A DNA stretch of 18,566 bases, taken from contig JBKCHH010000017.1 of the NCBI GenBank assembly GCA_046302855.1, positions 1 through 18,566 on the forward strand. The letters are read 5' to 3'. This DNA comes from JBKCHH01 sp046302855 (GTDB lineage Bacteria > Pseudomonadota > Alphaproteobacteria > Rickettsiales > UBA8987). The notes beneath the pieces were generated by a model, which saw nothing but the letters and a program-made list of their open reading frames with translations, did no database searches and was not told the DNA's origin. The translations under genes were made by a program, and so were the position numbers. This document shows positions 6,401-13,799 of this stretch, one piece after another (the stretch's first letter is position 1; each line of letters begins with the position of its first letter).

Positions 6401-7119
6401 TCTTTAACCTTTGCAGGCATATTGTTAGAAGAGGTAATGGTTCTGCCAATTACTAAATAATCTGCCCCGTTTTTTATTGCTTGAATGGGGGTTGCGGTTC
6501 TTTTTTGATCATTATTTGCCTCATTTTCTAGCCTAATGCCAGGCGTTATGATAAGAAAATTTGGGTTATTGTGCTTATTAGTAAGTTTTCTAATTTCACT
6601 CGCCTCAAATGGGCTGGCTATTACCCCATCCAGACCTTCTTCTAAGGCAATATTTACTAAATTTGCTATATATTCTTTTAGAGAAAATTTAGTATTAGTA
6701 ATTTCTTTTAAATCTGCCTCGTTCTGGCTGGTAAGAAGGCTAACACCTAGTATTTTTGGGGTTGGAATATTGTTTTGTTTTGCTTGCTGAATTACCTTAT
6801 TTATGGCAATTAACATATCCCTTCCGCCACTTAAATGAACGGTTAAAAGGTCTATTTTTAATGGAAGCAAAGCTGAAAGAGCCTTTGCCACAGTGGTTGG
6901 AATATCGTGCAGTTTTAAATCTAGAAATATTTTCAACTTTGGGAAGGCTTGCTGAATTTTTTTAACCCCATGCGTGCCATTGGCACAAAAGAACTCTAGC
7001 CCAAGTTTTGCGAAGGCGATAGAGCCTTCAATTTGTTTTAGTTGATTAATAATTTTATTAACATCGGTTTCATCAAAAGCACAGATTATTGGTGAATTAT
7101 TTTTAGAAGTTTTCATCAT
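6379..7119 (-). CDS. pyrF: Orotidine 5'-phosphate decarboxylase
   Basis: A 246-aa enzyme catalysing the last step of de novo UMP synthesis. The catalytic charge network is visible: FAKLGLE with Lys38, then FLDLKLHDIPTT containing Asp67, Lys69 and Asp72. LLTVHLSGG, the phosphate-binding TPGIR, and DYLVIGRTIT near the C-terminus complete the family pattern. Two adjacent ATGs (7119, 7116) are possible; an AGAG sequence shortly upstream suits either. The gene begins just after the terminator of the VirB2-like gene, so it needs its own promoter or readthrough. It is convergent with rpe. Its presence implies that pyrimidine synthesis is at least partly retained. Confidence 0.95.
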   Translation of the reverse strand: MMKTSKNNSPIICAFDETDVNKIINQLKQIEGSIAFAKLGLEFFCANGTHGVKKIQQAFPKLKIFLDLKLHDIPTTVAKALSALLPLKIDLLTVHLSGGRDMLIAINKVIQQAKQNNIPTPKILGVSLLTSQNEADLKEITNTKFSLKEYIANLVNIALEEGLDGVIASPFEASEIRKLTNKHNNPNFLIITPGIRLENEANNDQKRTATPIQAIKNGADYLVIGRTITSSNNMPAKVKEILDSIK

Positions 7120-7129
7120 TTTTTCTCTA

Positions 7130-7172
7130 ATTAGAAATAAAAAAGGCTAACCAGTTTTAATTGGCTAGCCTT
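7130..7172 (-). terminator. Rho-independent terminator of the VirB2-like gene
   Basis: A stem of 10 pairs with one mismatch: AAGGCTA-CCA (7143-7153) faces TGG-TAGCCTT (7162-7172) around an 8-base loop. On the minus strand it is followed directly by TTTTTTATTT. It lies 26 bases past the stop of the pilin gene and about 10 bases before the pyrF start. Confidence 0.85.
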
Positions 7173-7198
7173 AAAATGCTAATAAAAAACTATATTAT

Positions 7199-7579
7199 TT
7201 ATGTCCCACATTTTCCAACATTTGAAGTAGGATCTGTTGCATCATTTCCAGTATCGCCGGCCACTGTTCCTATAATTCTAGCCGCACCGAAGATAATAAA
7301 TATACCAAGAGCAGTAGTTAATACCGCACCCCAGTTTAATTTACCAAAAAAGGCACCAAAACCTAAAAAGATTATACCGATAGTAGCGATGGTTCTAGCT
7401 ATTGGTCCATTTAGATATTTAGCTATAGTGCAGGCAACACCCGCAACATTCTTAAATGCCTCTGTGTTTCTAGGAGTTCCTATTAAATCATTAGTAGTTT
7501 GAGCATAAACATTGCTTGCACCAATTCCTAAAACTAGTAAAAAAGCAGTTAGTAAGGCAAATAATTTAATATTTTTCAT
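7199..7579 (-). CDS. VirB2-like type IV secretion pilin
   Basis: A 126-aa protein of the TrbC/VirB2 type. A signal peptide (residues 1-26, ending ASNVYA) precedes a hydrophobic core. VACTIAKYLNGPIARTIAT begins the first membrane helix; GIIFLGFGAFFGKLNWG is the characteristic glycine-rich helix and turn, followed by the second helix TALGIFIIFGAARIIG. VirB2 subunits build the type IV secretion pilus and are membrane-inserted before assembly. The signature FGAFFGKLNWG strongly matches alphaproteobacterial VirB2. Two Cys (50 and 124) lie on either side of the hydrophobic region. No other virB gene is in the window, and the gene has its own promoter and terminator. The short tail after the second helix is Asp/Thr/Gly-rich. 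Confidence 0.85.
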   Translation of the reverse strand: MKNIKLFALLTAFLLVLGIGASNVYAQTTNDLIGTPRNTEAFKNVAGVACTIAKYLNGPIARTIATIGIIFLGFGAFFGKLNWGAVLTTALGIFIIFGAARIIGTVAGDTGNDATDPTSNVGKCGT

Positions 7580-7607
7580 ATAATTATTTAAAGTTGTTAA
7601 TTTGGTT

Positions 7608-7634
7608 ATTATAAAATAATATAATTACAATCAA
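7608..7634 (-). promoter_or_regulatory. Candidate promoter of the VirB2-like gene
   Basis: On the minus strand a TATAAT -10 (7608-7613) has a TTGATT -35-like hexamer (7629-7634) 15 bases away. Transcription would begin near 7601, about 20 bases before the ATG. The perfect -10 is encouraging, but the spacing is short and the DNA very AT-rich. Confidence 0.4.
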
Positions 7635-7635
7635 G

Positions 7636-7650
7636 TTAATAATAGGTTAA
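7636..7650. promoter_or_regulatory. TTAA-N7-TTAA, CtrA-box-like site
   Basis: TTAA at 7636-7639 and TTAA at 7647-7650 are separated by exactly 7 bases, the spacing of the alphaproteobacterial CtrA recognition motif. It lies between the divergent VirB2-like gene and pstB, next to the candidate pilin promoter. The consensus C after the second TTAA is T here. A match by chance is quite possible in AT-rich DNA. Confidence 0.3.
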
Positions 7651-7670
7651 TTGGGGTTAACAAAAGAATT

Positions 7671-8432
7671 ATGAGCAAAATTGCTATTGAATTAAAAAAT
7701 CTAAGTGTTTTTTATGATGAAAAGCAGGCCGTGTTCGATGTTGACTTAAAGGTGCCGAAGCATTCGGTCACTGCCCTTATAGGGCCATCAGGATGCGGGA
7801 AATCTACCGTTCTTAGGTGTATTAATAGATTGAATGATTCAATAGAGAGTTGCAGGGTGGATGGCAAAATTTTGTTCCACGGCGAAAATATTTACGATAA
7901 AAACTACTCTTTATTAGAACTTCGCAAAAAAATAGGGATGGTTTTTCAAAAGCCCAACCCCTTTCCTAAGTCCATCTACGAAAATGTGGCTTACGGCCCC
8001 AAAATTCATAAACTTGTAAATACAAAAACAGAGCTAGATGAACTGGTTAGAAAATCTCTAAAGAGGGCTGGGCTTTGGGAAGAAACGCAAAATAGGTTAG
8101 AGGAACTAGCCACCAGCCTTTCTGGCGGTCAACAACAAAGGCTTTGCATTGCAAGGGCAATAGCTACCCAGCCTGAAATTTTACTTATGGATGAACCCTG
8201 TTCTGCCCTAGACCCAATTGCCACCAAGGTAATAGAAAATTTGATTGAAGAGTTAAAAGAAAAATATACTATAATTGTGGTAACCCACTCAATGGCACAG
8301 GCTCAAAGGGTTTCAGACCAAACTGCCTTTTTCTATTTGGGTAATTTAGTGGAAGAAGGTTCTACTAAAAAAATCTTCTCTGACCCCAAAAAAGAAAAGA
8401 CTAAAAAATACATCAATGGTGAGGTTGGATAA
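7671..8432 (+). CDS. pstB: Phosphate ABC transporter ATP-binding protein
   Basis: A 253-aa ABC ATPase of the PstB group, which powers high-affinity phosphate import with PstA and PstC. It has Walker A GPSGCGKST (38-46), a Q-loop at Gln93 in the PstB-typical GMVFQKPNPFPKSIYENVAYG, signature LSGGQQQR (150-157), Walker B LLMDEP (171-176) and switch His206 in VVTHSMAQA. RCINRLND after Walker A and MAQAQRVSD are also PstB hallmarks. No pstS, pstC, pstA or phoU is adjacent. It instead heads a tight gene run, with the next ATG 8 bases after its stop. Confidence 0.92.
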   Translation: MSKIAIELKNLSVFYDEKQAVFDVDLKVPKHSVTALIGPSGCGKSTVLRCINRLNDSIESCRVDGKILFHGENIYDKNYSLLELRKKIGMVFQKPNPFPKSIYENVAYGPKIHKLVNTKTELDELVRKSLKRAGLWEETQNRLEELATSLSGGQQQRLCIARAIATQPEILLMDEPCSALDPIATKVIENLIEELKEKYTIIVVTHSMAQAQRVSDQTAFFYLGNLVEEGSTKKIFSDPKKEKTKKYINGEVG

Positions 8433-8439
8433 TAAATTT

Positions 8440-9147
8440 ATGCAAACTAGCACATTAAAGCCATTCATTATAAAGTCATTTGATGAATTTACAGAGGCAG
8501 AGGTGGCGGAATTTGCCCCCCTCAACCATTCAAAGCCCCAATTTGTTGAAGTTGAGGAAGAACCAACAATAGAAGAAATTCTAGAGCAGGGCTATAATAA
8601 GGGCTTTGTGGAAGGTTTAGAACAGGGTAAAAAAGAAGAGGGCGAAAATTCAAAAAAGCTATTAGAACAAGCAGCTATAATACACCAAGAAAAGCTCTCC
8701 CAACTAGAACAAGAGTTCGAAGAGCAGACCAAAATGCTATTAATTAATCTAGATGCAGGTTTGCAAACTATAATTGAAAAAAATGAGGCTAGTTTGGGTG
8801 AGGTTAAGAAATCAGCTGAAATGCTTGCCAAAGAAATAGCCTACAAAATAGCCGATGAAGCCTTAAAGGTAGCTGGTTTTAAAAACATTGAAAAGGTAAT
8901 AGCTACTGCGTTTGAAAAGCTAGGCAATATTAATCAAAAAATCACCATTAAATTAAATCCTTCCGCTCAAGACCTGTGGCATAAGGAAATAAAGGAGATT
9001 TTTAGCAAATATAAACAGTTCGATTTTGTGCTGGTATTAGATGATGCCATTCCAACCAATAACTGCGAAATAGATTACTCTTTTGGTAAAATTGAATATG
9101 ATGTAGCGGGAGTTAAAAAAGAAGTTGAGAAAATCTTATTCGAATAG
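8440..9147 (+). CDS. fliH: FliH-like flagellar/type III export protein
   Basis: FliH/YscL proteins bind and regulate the export ATPase (FliI type) at the cytoplasmic base of a flagellum or type III secretion system. I prefer the ATG at 8440 (235 aa), 8 bases after the pstB stop, over the ATG at 8416 inside pstB. The family signature is the glycine-spaced helix GYNKGFVEGLEQGKKEEGE (GxxxG repeats) at about residues 51-70. A long Glu/Lys/Gln coiled coil follows, then a C-terminal domain with ITIKLNPSAQDLW and NNCEIDYSFGKIEYD. That last motif resembles the GDCRIEW-like motif of alphaproteobacterial FliH. No other flagellar gene is in the window. An HrpE/YscL-type secretion partner is the main alternative. 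Confidence 0.75.
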   Translation: MQTSTLKPFIIKSFDEFTEAEVAEFAPLNHSKPQFVEVEEEPTIEEILEQGYNKGFVEGLEQGKKEEGENSKKLLEQAAIIHQEKLSQLEQEFEEQTKMLLINLDAGLQTIIEKNEASLGEVKKSAEMLAKEIAYKIADEALKVAGFKNIEKVIATAFEKLGNINQKITIKLNPSAQDLWHKEIKEIFSKYKQFDFVLVLDDAIPTNNCEIDYSFGKIEYDVAGVKKEVEKILFE

Positions 9148-9153
9148 AAATTT

Positions 9154-10488
9154 ATGACCGAAAATTTAAAAAATCTTGCCCAAGATGTATTAAGCGAAAT
9201 AAAAAAACAAGGCAATTTTAAGGCAGAAGTGTCTATCGGCAAATCTTCTAGCCTATCTGTTCGCTCAAGAATGAAAAAAATTGAAACTATAGAATCTTCC
9301 CTTGATAAGGCATTATCATTGCGTATTCTATACCCACAAAAAGCCGGATATTCTCAAGCCAGTTGCTCTTCTTCCGATTTATCTTTTAAGGCAGTAAAAT
9401 CTTTAATTGAAAATACTATTACCATTGCCAAGGCATCATCGGCTGATCCTTATATAGACCTAGCCAAAAAAAGTGAGCTAGAGAAAAAATTACAAGATTT
9501 AGACCTTTATGATTCCTCAATCCCAAAGGTTGAAGAGTTAAAAGAAAATGCCATAAGGCTAGAGGAAGTTTCATTTAAAAATAAGCTAATTACCAATTCA
9601 GAAGGGGCATCTAGTGGATATAGTTTGGCAGAATCAATCCATGCTACAAGTGAGAGCTTTTGGGGGGAGTTTAAATCTTCCTACCATTCCCACTCAATTT
9701 CGCTAATTGCTAAGAAAAAGGATAATATGGAAACAGACTATGCTTACTCGCAAGGTATTTATTACAAAGATTTAAAATCAGTTGAGTTAGTTGCAAAGGA
9801 GGCAAGTGATAGGGCAATAGCCAAACTTGGAGCCAAAAAAATTGATACCTGTAAACTGCCTGTAATCTTCGATAAAAGGGTGGGAAAAGAAATAATAGGC
9901 TCTTTTGCCTCTGCCATTAATGGCTCTGGAATTGCTAGAAAAACCTCTTTCCTGTTAGATTTTTTAAATAAACCGGTATTTAATAACAAGATTAATATAA
10001 TTGATGATCCAAAAATTAAGCGAGGGCTAGGCTCAAGACCCTGCGACGCAGAAGGCCTACCAACAAATAAACTAAAGTTGATTGATAATGGCATTCTAAC
10101 TACTTGGTTGCTTGATATAAGGTCTGCTAATCAATTAAAGTTAAAATCAAACGGCAGGGCAAGGGGTGGCGGGGCGGGCTACACCAATTTGTATTTGGAG
10201 AATGGCAGTATTTCTAAAAACAATCTTATAAAGGCTCAAAAAAAAGCCATATATATTACTGAAACCTTTGGTATGGGAATAAATGGCATAACGGGTGATT
10301 ACAGCCAAGGTGCCTTTGGTTTTATGATAGAAAATGGCGAAATTACCTTTCCCATCCACGAATTTACCATTGCCAGCAATCTAAAAGATATGTTCCTAAA
10401 CCTAAGCACAGCGAATGATTTAGAATTTGATGGGGCAATTAGCGTTCCCACCATTTTAATTAACGAAATGGCAATAGCTGGAGCTTAA
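9154..10488 (+). CDS. pmbA: TldE/PmbA-family protein
   Basis: A 444-aa member of the TldD/PmbA family. TldD and TldE (PmbA) form a metalloprotease that processes modified peptides and antitoxins. As expected for the TldE half, no HExxH zinc motif is seen; that motif belongs to TldD. Family features include SLRILYPQKAGYSQAS near the N-terminus, EGASSGYSLAES, the central LPVIFDKRVGKEIIGSF with GSGIARKTSFL, and the C-terminal GRARGGGAGYTNLYLENG. ETFGMGINGITGDYSQGAFGFMIENGE and the NEMAIAG end complete the pattern. Length is normal. It starts 6 bases after the fliH-like stop and ends 3 bases before the sensor gene. TldD must be encoded elsewhere. Confidence 0.92.
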   Translation: MTENLKNLAQDVLSEIKKQGNFKAEVSIGKSSSLSVRSRMKKIETIESSLDKALSLRILYPQKAGYSQASCSSSDLSFKAVKSLIENTITIAKASSADPYIDLAKKSELEKKLQDLDLYDSSIPKVEELKENAIRLEEVSFKNKLITNSEGASSGYSLAESIHATSESFWGEFKSSYHSHSISLIAKKKDNMETDYAYSQGIYYKDLKSVELVAKEASDRAIAKLGAKKIDTCKLPVIFDKRVGKEIIGSFASAINGSGIARKTSFLLDFLNKPVFNNKINIIDDPKIKRGLGSRPCDAEGLPTNKLKLIDNGILTTWLLDIRSANQLKLKSNGRARGGGAGYTNLYLENGSISKNNLIKAQKKAIYITETFGMGINGITGDYSQGAFGFMIENGEITFPIHEFTIASNLKDMFLNLSTANDLEFDGAISVPTILINEMAIAGA

Positions 10489-10491
10489 AGA

Positions 10492-12399
10492 ATGGCTTTG
10501 AACATAATTGATTCGCCAGAGTTAATTTTAGTTTCTGCCCTAGCGATTATTTTGCTATTTATAGTGGCAACCATTCTACGCAATGAGTTTAACTATTCTG
10601 CCAAAAGGTTCAAAAAATTAATACAGGAAAATAATCGCTTAAAAAAGGAAGATTTGAAGAACTTTTTTGTTATTGATAAGTTCCTAAATATTCCAATTTG
10701 GGTTAGAAACTCTAGGGGATTGCTTATTTATGGCAATAAAGATTTTTTAACCCTTACCAATTCTAATGCAGAAAAATTAAACGAAATTTCATCCCACTCT
10801 AGAATTTTAGGTGAAAAAGCATTGCTACAAAACACGGTGCAGTTGGCAGAAAGTTTTATTATCAATAACAACAAACGCCTACCCTATCGCATTTTTGAAA
10901 TCCCTTATGAAGATTCCCAAAAAAAGCAAGGGGTGCTTGGCTTTGCAATAGATTTAAAAGAAAGCGAGGAGCAAAAAAACACCATAAAATATCTAAATTC
11001 AATCTATCAAAACTTTTTTAACTATAGTGGCTCTGCCGTTGCCATTTTTGATGTTTCGCAAAAACTAAACTATTACAATCCAAGTTTTGTAAAACTATGG
11101 CATTTTAGGGAAGAATTCTTAAACAAATCCCCCTCCTATAGTGAGATTTTAGAAGACTTGCGGGCAAGATTTTTGGTTCCAGAACAGATAGACTTTAAAA
11201 AATACAAAGAGCAGGCACTGGATATTTTTACTTCCATTTTAAGAAAACACGAAGAGGTAATTTATCTGCCAGATGGCAAAATTATCAGACAGGTTATTAT
11301 TCCATTATCTGATGGTGGTTTGCTTTTTTCTTATGATGATCAAACCGATAGGTTAAGTTTAGAGCGGGCGTATAATGTGCTATTATCTGTGCAGAAACAT
11401 ACTATAGACCACCTGCAAGAGGCCGTAGCTGTATTTGCTGAAAATGGCAGGCTTAGCTTTGTTAACCCTAATTTTTTAAAAGTTTGGAAAATAAAAGAAA
11501 TTAGCGAAAATATTCACTATTTAGACTTTTTTGAATCAAATCTAAAAACAATTTTTAGCCTTGGCGAAGAAAATGATTGGCAAAAAATCAAACAAAAATT
11601 CGTAGATTATTTTTCAGATGGCAAAACTAGGGGTGAGCTTTTACAAATAAAAAAAGATAGGTTTTTTGAAATATCCATAACCATTCTTCCAGATGGCTCA
11701 AGGCTTTTAACCCTAGATGATGTAACCGATTCCCACCTTTTACAAAGGGCATTAATAACCGAAAGAGATGTTTTAGAGGGGGCAAATAATCAAAAAATAG
11801 ATTTTCTAAAGAATGTTTCTTATGAAATTCGCTCTCCCTTAACCACCATTATTGGCTATGCAGAGCTTATAAAAGAGGCTTTAAAAAACAATCAAACCAC
11901 TATTCCAACCAATTATTTAGATTATATCTTAGCCTCCTCTAAAGAGCTTTCGCAACTGGTGGATAATATAATAATTCTTACAAAAGATGCAGATGTTTCT
12001 GGCATAAAAAATCAAGAAACCGTAAATATAACAGAAATAATAAACAGCGTAATTGCAAAATATAACATCAATTCAAAAAAACTAAATAATCCATACACCA
12101 CGCAGGCTAATAAGTTTGCCCTTACTAGCGTTATATCTCTTTTAGTAAAAAATATTAGTGATTTTTCTAACAAGACCAATTCTAGCCTTGCCTTATCTTT
12201 TGATGAAAAGGAAAAAAGGCTAAACTTTACTATAAAAAATAAGTTAAAAAAGTTCGATATTTTATCCGCCTACAACAACTACAAAAAACTTTCAAAAGAG
12301 CTAGACTATTTGCTTTTAGAGCTAATTAAAAAAACCGCCAGCGTAAAGGTAATAGAAGAAAAAACTAAAGGCGGCTTAATTATTTCTATGGTGTTTTAA
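10492..12399 (+). CDS. divL: DivL-like PAS sensor pseudokinase
   Basis: A 635-aa sensor protein. One membrane helix (about 11-29) is followed by a short linker and three PAS-like segments: about 55-155, 171-285 (SAVAIFDVSQKLNYYNPSF) and 301-415 (EAVAVFAENGRLSFVNPNF). A HisKA-like dimerisation helix follows at about 436-495. Its H-box reads FLKNVSYEIRSPLTTIIGYAE, so Tyr444 replaces the phospho-accepting His. This is the signature of Caulobacter DivL, a pseudokinase that controls the kinase CckA and hence CtrA. The ATPase region (540-635) is degenerate: an N-box remnant (LLVKNISDFS) is followed by no DxGxG and no GxGxGL motif, only a final GGLIISMVF strand. It probably cannot bind ATP normally. 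The gene starts 3 bases after pmbA. Confidence 0.8.
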   Translation: MALNIIDSPELILVSALAIILLFIVATILRNEFNYSAKRFKKLIQENNRLKKEDLKNFFVIDKFLNIPIWVRNSRGLLIYGNKDFLTLTNSNAEKLNEISSHSRILGEKALLQNTVQLAESFIINNNKRLPYRIFEIPYEDSQKKQGVLGFAIDLKESEEQKNTIKYLNSIYQNFFNYSGSAVAIFDVSQKLNYYNPSFVKLWHFREEFLNKSPSYSEILEDLRARFLVPEQIDFKKYKEQALDIFTSILRKHEEVIYLPDGKIIRQVIIPLSDGGLLFSYDDQTDRLSLERAYNVLLSVQKHTIDHLQEAVAVFAENGRLSFVNPNFLKVWKIKEISENIHYLDFFESNLKTIFSLGEENDWQKIKQKFVDYFSDGKTRGELLQIKKDRFFEISITILPDGSRLLTLDDVTDSHLLQRALITERDVLEGANNQKIDFLKNVSYEIRSPLTTIIGYAELIKEALKNNQTTIPTNYLDYILASSKELSQLVDNIIILTKDADVSGIKNQETVNITEIINSVIAKYNINSKKLNNPYTTQANKFALTSVISLLVKNISDFSNKTNSSLALSFDEKEKRLNFTIKNKLKKFDILSAYNNYKKLSKELDYLLLELIKKTASVKVIEEKTKGGLIISMVF

Positions 12400-12402
12400 C
12401 TT

Positions 12403-12921
12403 ATGCTCCCCCTATTCTTCGTTCCTGAAAAAATTAGCGTTTTGGTTGTAGGCTGTGGCAAACAGGCAGAAAAGAGAATTTCTATATTAAAATCTCTGGG
12501 CATTCACAACCTAACATTTATTAATATAAATAAAGATGCCAAAATAAGTAAAAAACTTGCTAAAACCTTTAAGATAGCTTTTATTACCGACCCTAATGAG
12601 TTTGATTTTATTCCCCTTTACAATTTTTTGCGTCCACTAATACCCGTAATAAATGTGGAAGATAAGCTAGAATATTGCGATTTTTATTTTCCATCCATCG
12701 TGAATAAAGGCAAGCTAAAGGTAGCAATTTCTACCGCAGGGGAAAGCCCCTTTTTTGGCAAGTTTTTAAAACAAAAAATTGAAGATATTTTAACTGAAGA
12801 GCTACTTTCTAAATTTGAAAACCTAGCAAAAGAAAGAAAAATCTGGAAAAAACAAGGGCTAGCTTTAGAAGAAATTGCTAAGAAGTCTGAAAAATTTCTT
12901 TTTGACAATATCAAAATATAG
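12403..12921 (+). CDS. CysG N-terminal-like precorrin-2 dehydrogenase
   Basis: A 172-aa protein resembling the N-terminal dehydrogenase/ferrochelatase half of siroheme synthase CysG (Met8 or SirC type). In siroheme synthesis that domain oxidises precorrin-2 with NAD and inserts iron. An NAD-binding strand-turn is visible (ISVLVVGCGKQAEKRI). PVINVEDKLEYCDFYFPSIV keeps the catalytic-type Asp87, and KLKVAISTAGESPFFGKFLK keeps Ser115. There is no uroporphyrinogen methyltransferase domain. It is shorter than the usual ~200+ aa, and the glycine-rich turn is reduced (GCGKQA rather than GGGxVA). Activity is therefore uncertain. It follows the divL-like gene by 3 bases and closes the tight run. Confidence 0.72.
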   Translation: MLPLFFVPEKISVLVVGCGKQAEKRISILKSLGIHNLTFININKDAKISKKLAKTFKIAFITDPNEFDFIPLYNFLRPLIPVINVEDKLEYCDFYFPSIVNKGKLKVAISTAGESPFFGKFLKQKIEDILTEELLSKFENLAKERKIWKKQGLALEEIAKKSEKFLFDNIKI

Positions 12922-12960
12922 TGGTAATTTTTTCTACAATATACCTTGAATTGTAGTCTT

Positions 12961-13698
12961 ATGAAAAAAATCTTAGTTGCTAGTGCAATTGGCATTCTTG
13001 CCTTTTCTTCCCTCTCTCAAAGGGCAGAGGCTCAAATAAATTCATTTCCACAGGCGGGGAAATTACTATACGGGCTAGATTTTGCCTATGAAACAGATTT
13101 TGGTGGCAACTTTACTAAAACTGCTACTAACGGCAGTACCTCTTTAAGTGGAAAAAGTTTTAGCGATGTTTTTGATAATCCCTTTACCTATAAACTTGGC
13201 GTTTCACAAGGTTTAAGCCCAGAGACTGAAATTTTTAGTGCCCTTTCTTACTCAACTGCGGGTGGCAAAAGCACCAATATTGGAACCAGTGCTGGCAATG
13301 CGGTAAATGTTAAATTTGGTGATTATAGTTCGCTTGAATTTTCTGGTGGATATAGGCAGTATTTTTCTGTTAGCAATTTTTTCCGCCCCTATGTTTCAGC
13401 TGAGGCTGGCTTAAAATATGTAGATAAGATTTCAGCTAGCTTTAGTGGCCTTTCTGGTGGAAACTTTACTAGCGATGTATTTAGCACCTCTTATGTTCCA
13501 ACCTTTGGTGTAGGGCTTGGTGCAGTGGTAACCAATGGCACTTCTTACCGTTTAAGTTTAGAAACTGGTATTAAGTATAACTGGAAGCTAAATGATAATG
13601 ATTCTGGCGCCTTAAGTGCTGCTGGCATTTCATCCTTCAATGATTCTGCCGATAGAATTATTGTGCCAATTGCCGTTAAATTGGATGTGGATTTATAA
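12961..13698 (+). CDS. Outer-membrane beta-barrel protein
   Basis: A 245-aa exported protein starting at the ATG at 12961; an upstream in-frame TTG at 12946 is unlikely because it would precede the signal peptide. The signal is MKKILVASAIGILAFSSL, with cleavage near AEAQ. The mature part is rich in Ser, Gly, Thr and alternating aromatic/polar strands, such as YSSLEFSGGYRQYFSVSNFF and FRPYVSAEAGLKYV, typical of small 8-strand barrels. It ends in a final strand IIVPIAVKLDVDL without the usual terminal Phe or Tyr. It resembles the surface or opacity-type barrels common in Rickettsiales-like bacteria, but no specific family is certain. It lies 39 bases after the CysG-like gene and may be transcribed separately. 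Confidence 0.75.
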   Translation: MKKILVASAIGILAFSSLSQRAEAQINSFPQAGKLLYGLDFAYETDFGGNFTKTATNGSTSLSGKSFSDVFDNPFTYKLGVSQGLSPETEIFSALSYSTAGGKSTNIGTSAGNAVNVKFGDYSSLEFSGGYRQYFSVSNFFRPYVSAEAGLKYVDKISASFSGLSGGNFTSDVFSTSYVPTFGVGLGAVVTNGTSYRLSLETGIKYNWKLNDNDSGALSAAGISSFNDSADRIIVPIAVKLDVDL

Positions 13699-13749
13699 GC
13701 CTTTGCCTAAGCCTTTACCATTAAAACAAAAATAATTTCCTTCCCCTAA

Positions 13750-13777
13750 CTTGTAAATGGAATAAAGGTGTCTATTT
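13750..13777 (+). promoter_or_regulatory. Candidate RpoH (heat-shock) promoter of hslU
   Basis: CTTG (13750-13753) followed after 17 bases by TCTATTT (13771-13777) fits the alphaproteobacterial RpoH pattern CTTG-N17-CYTATNT except for the first base of the -10 element. Transcription would start near 13783, about 17 bases before the ATG. HslU is a known heat-shock protein, so context agrees. Confidence 0.4.
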
Positions 13778-13783
13778 TATTCC
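13759..13783. repeat. Perfect 8-bp inverted repeat upstream of hslU
   Basis: GGAATAAA (13759-13766) and TTTATTCC (13776-13783) flank a 9-base spacer. The repeat overlaps the spacer and -10 part of the candidate hslU promoter, so it could be an operator. It could also be a terminator for the outer-membrane protein gene. Arm and spacer lengths recall CIRCE, but the sequence does not match it. Confidence 0.55.
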
Positions 13784-13799
13784 TTTAAACAAGAATAAT

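Noticed and set aside
7647..7660. Second TTAA pair upstream of pstB, and a similar pair at 3545-3558
   Set aside because: Both have a 6-base spacer, not the 7 bases of a CtrA box.
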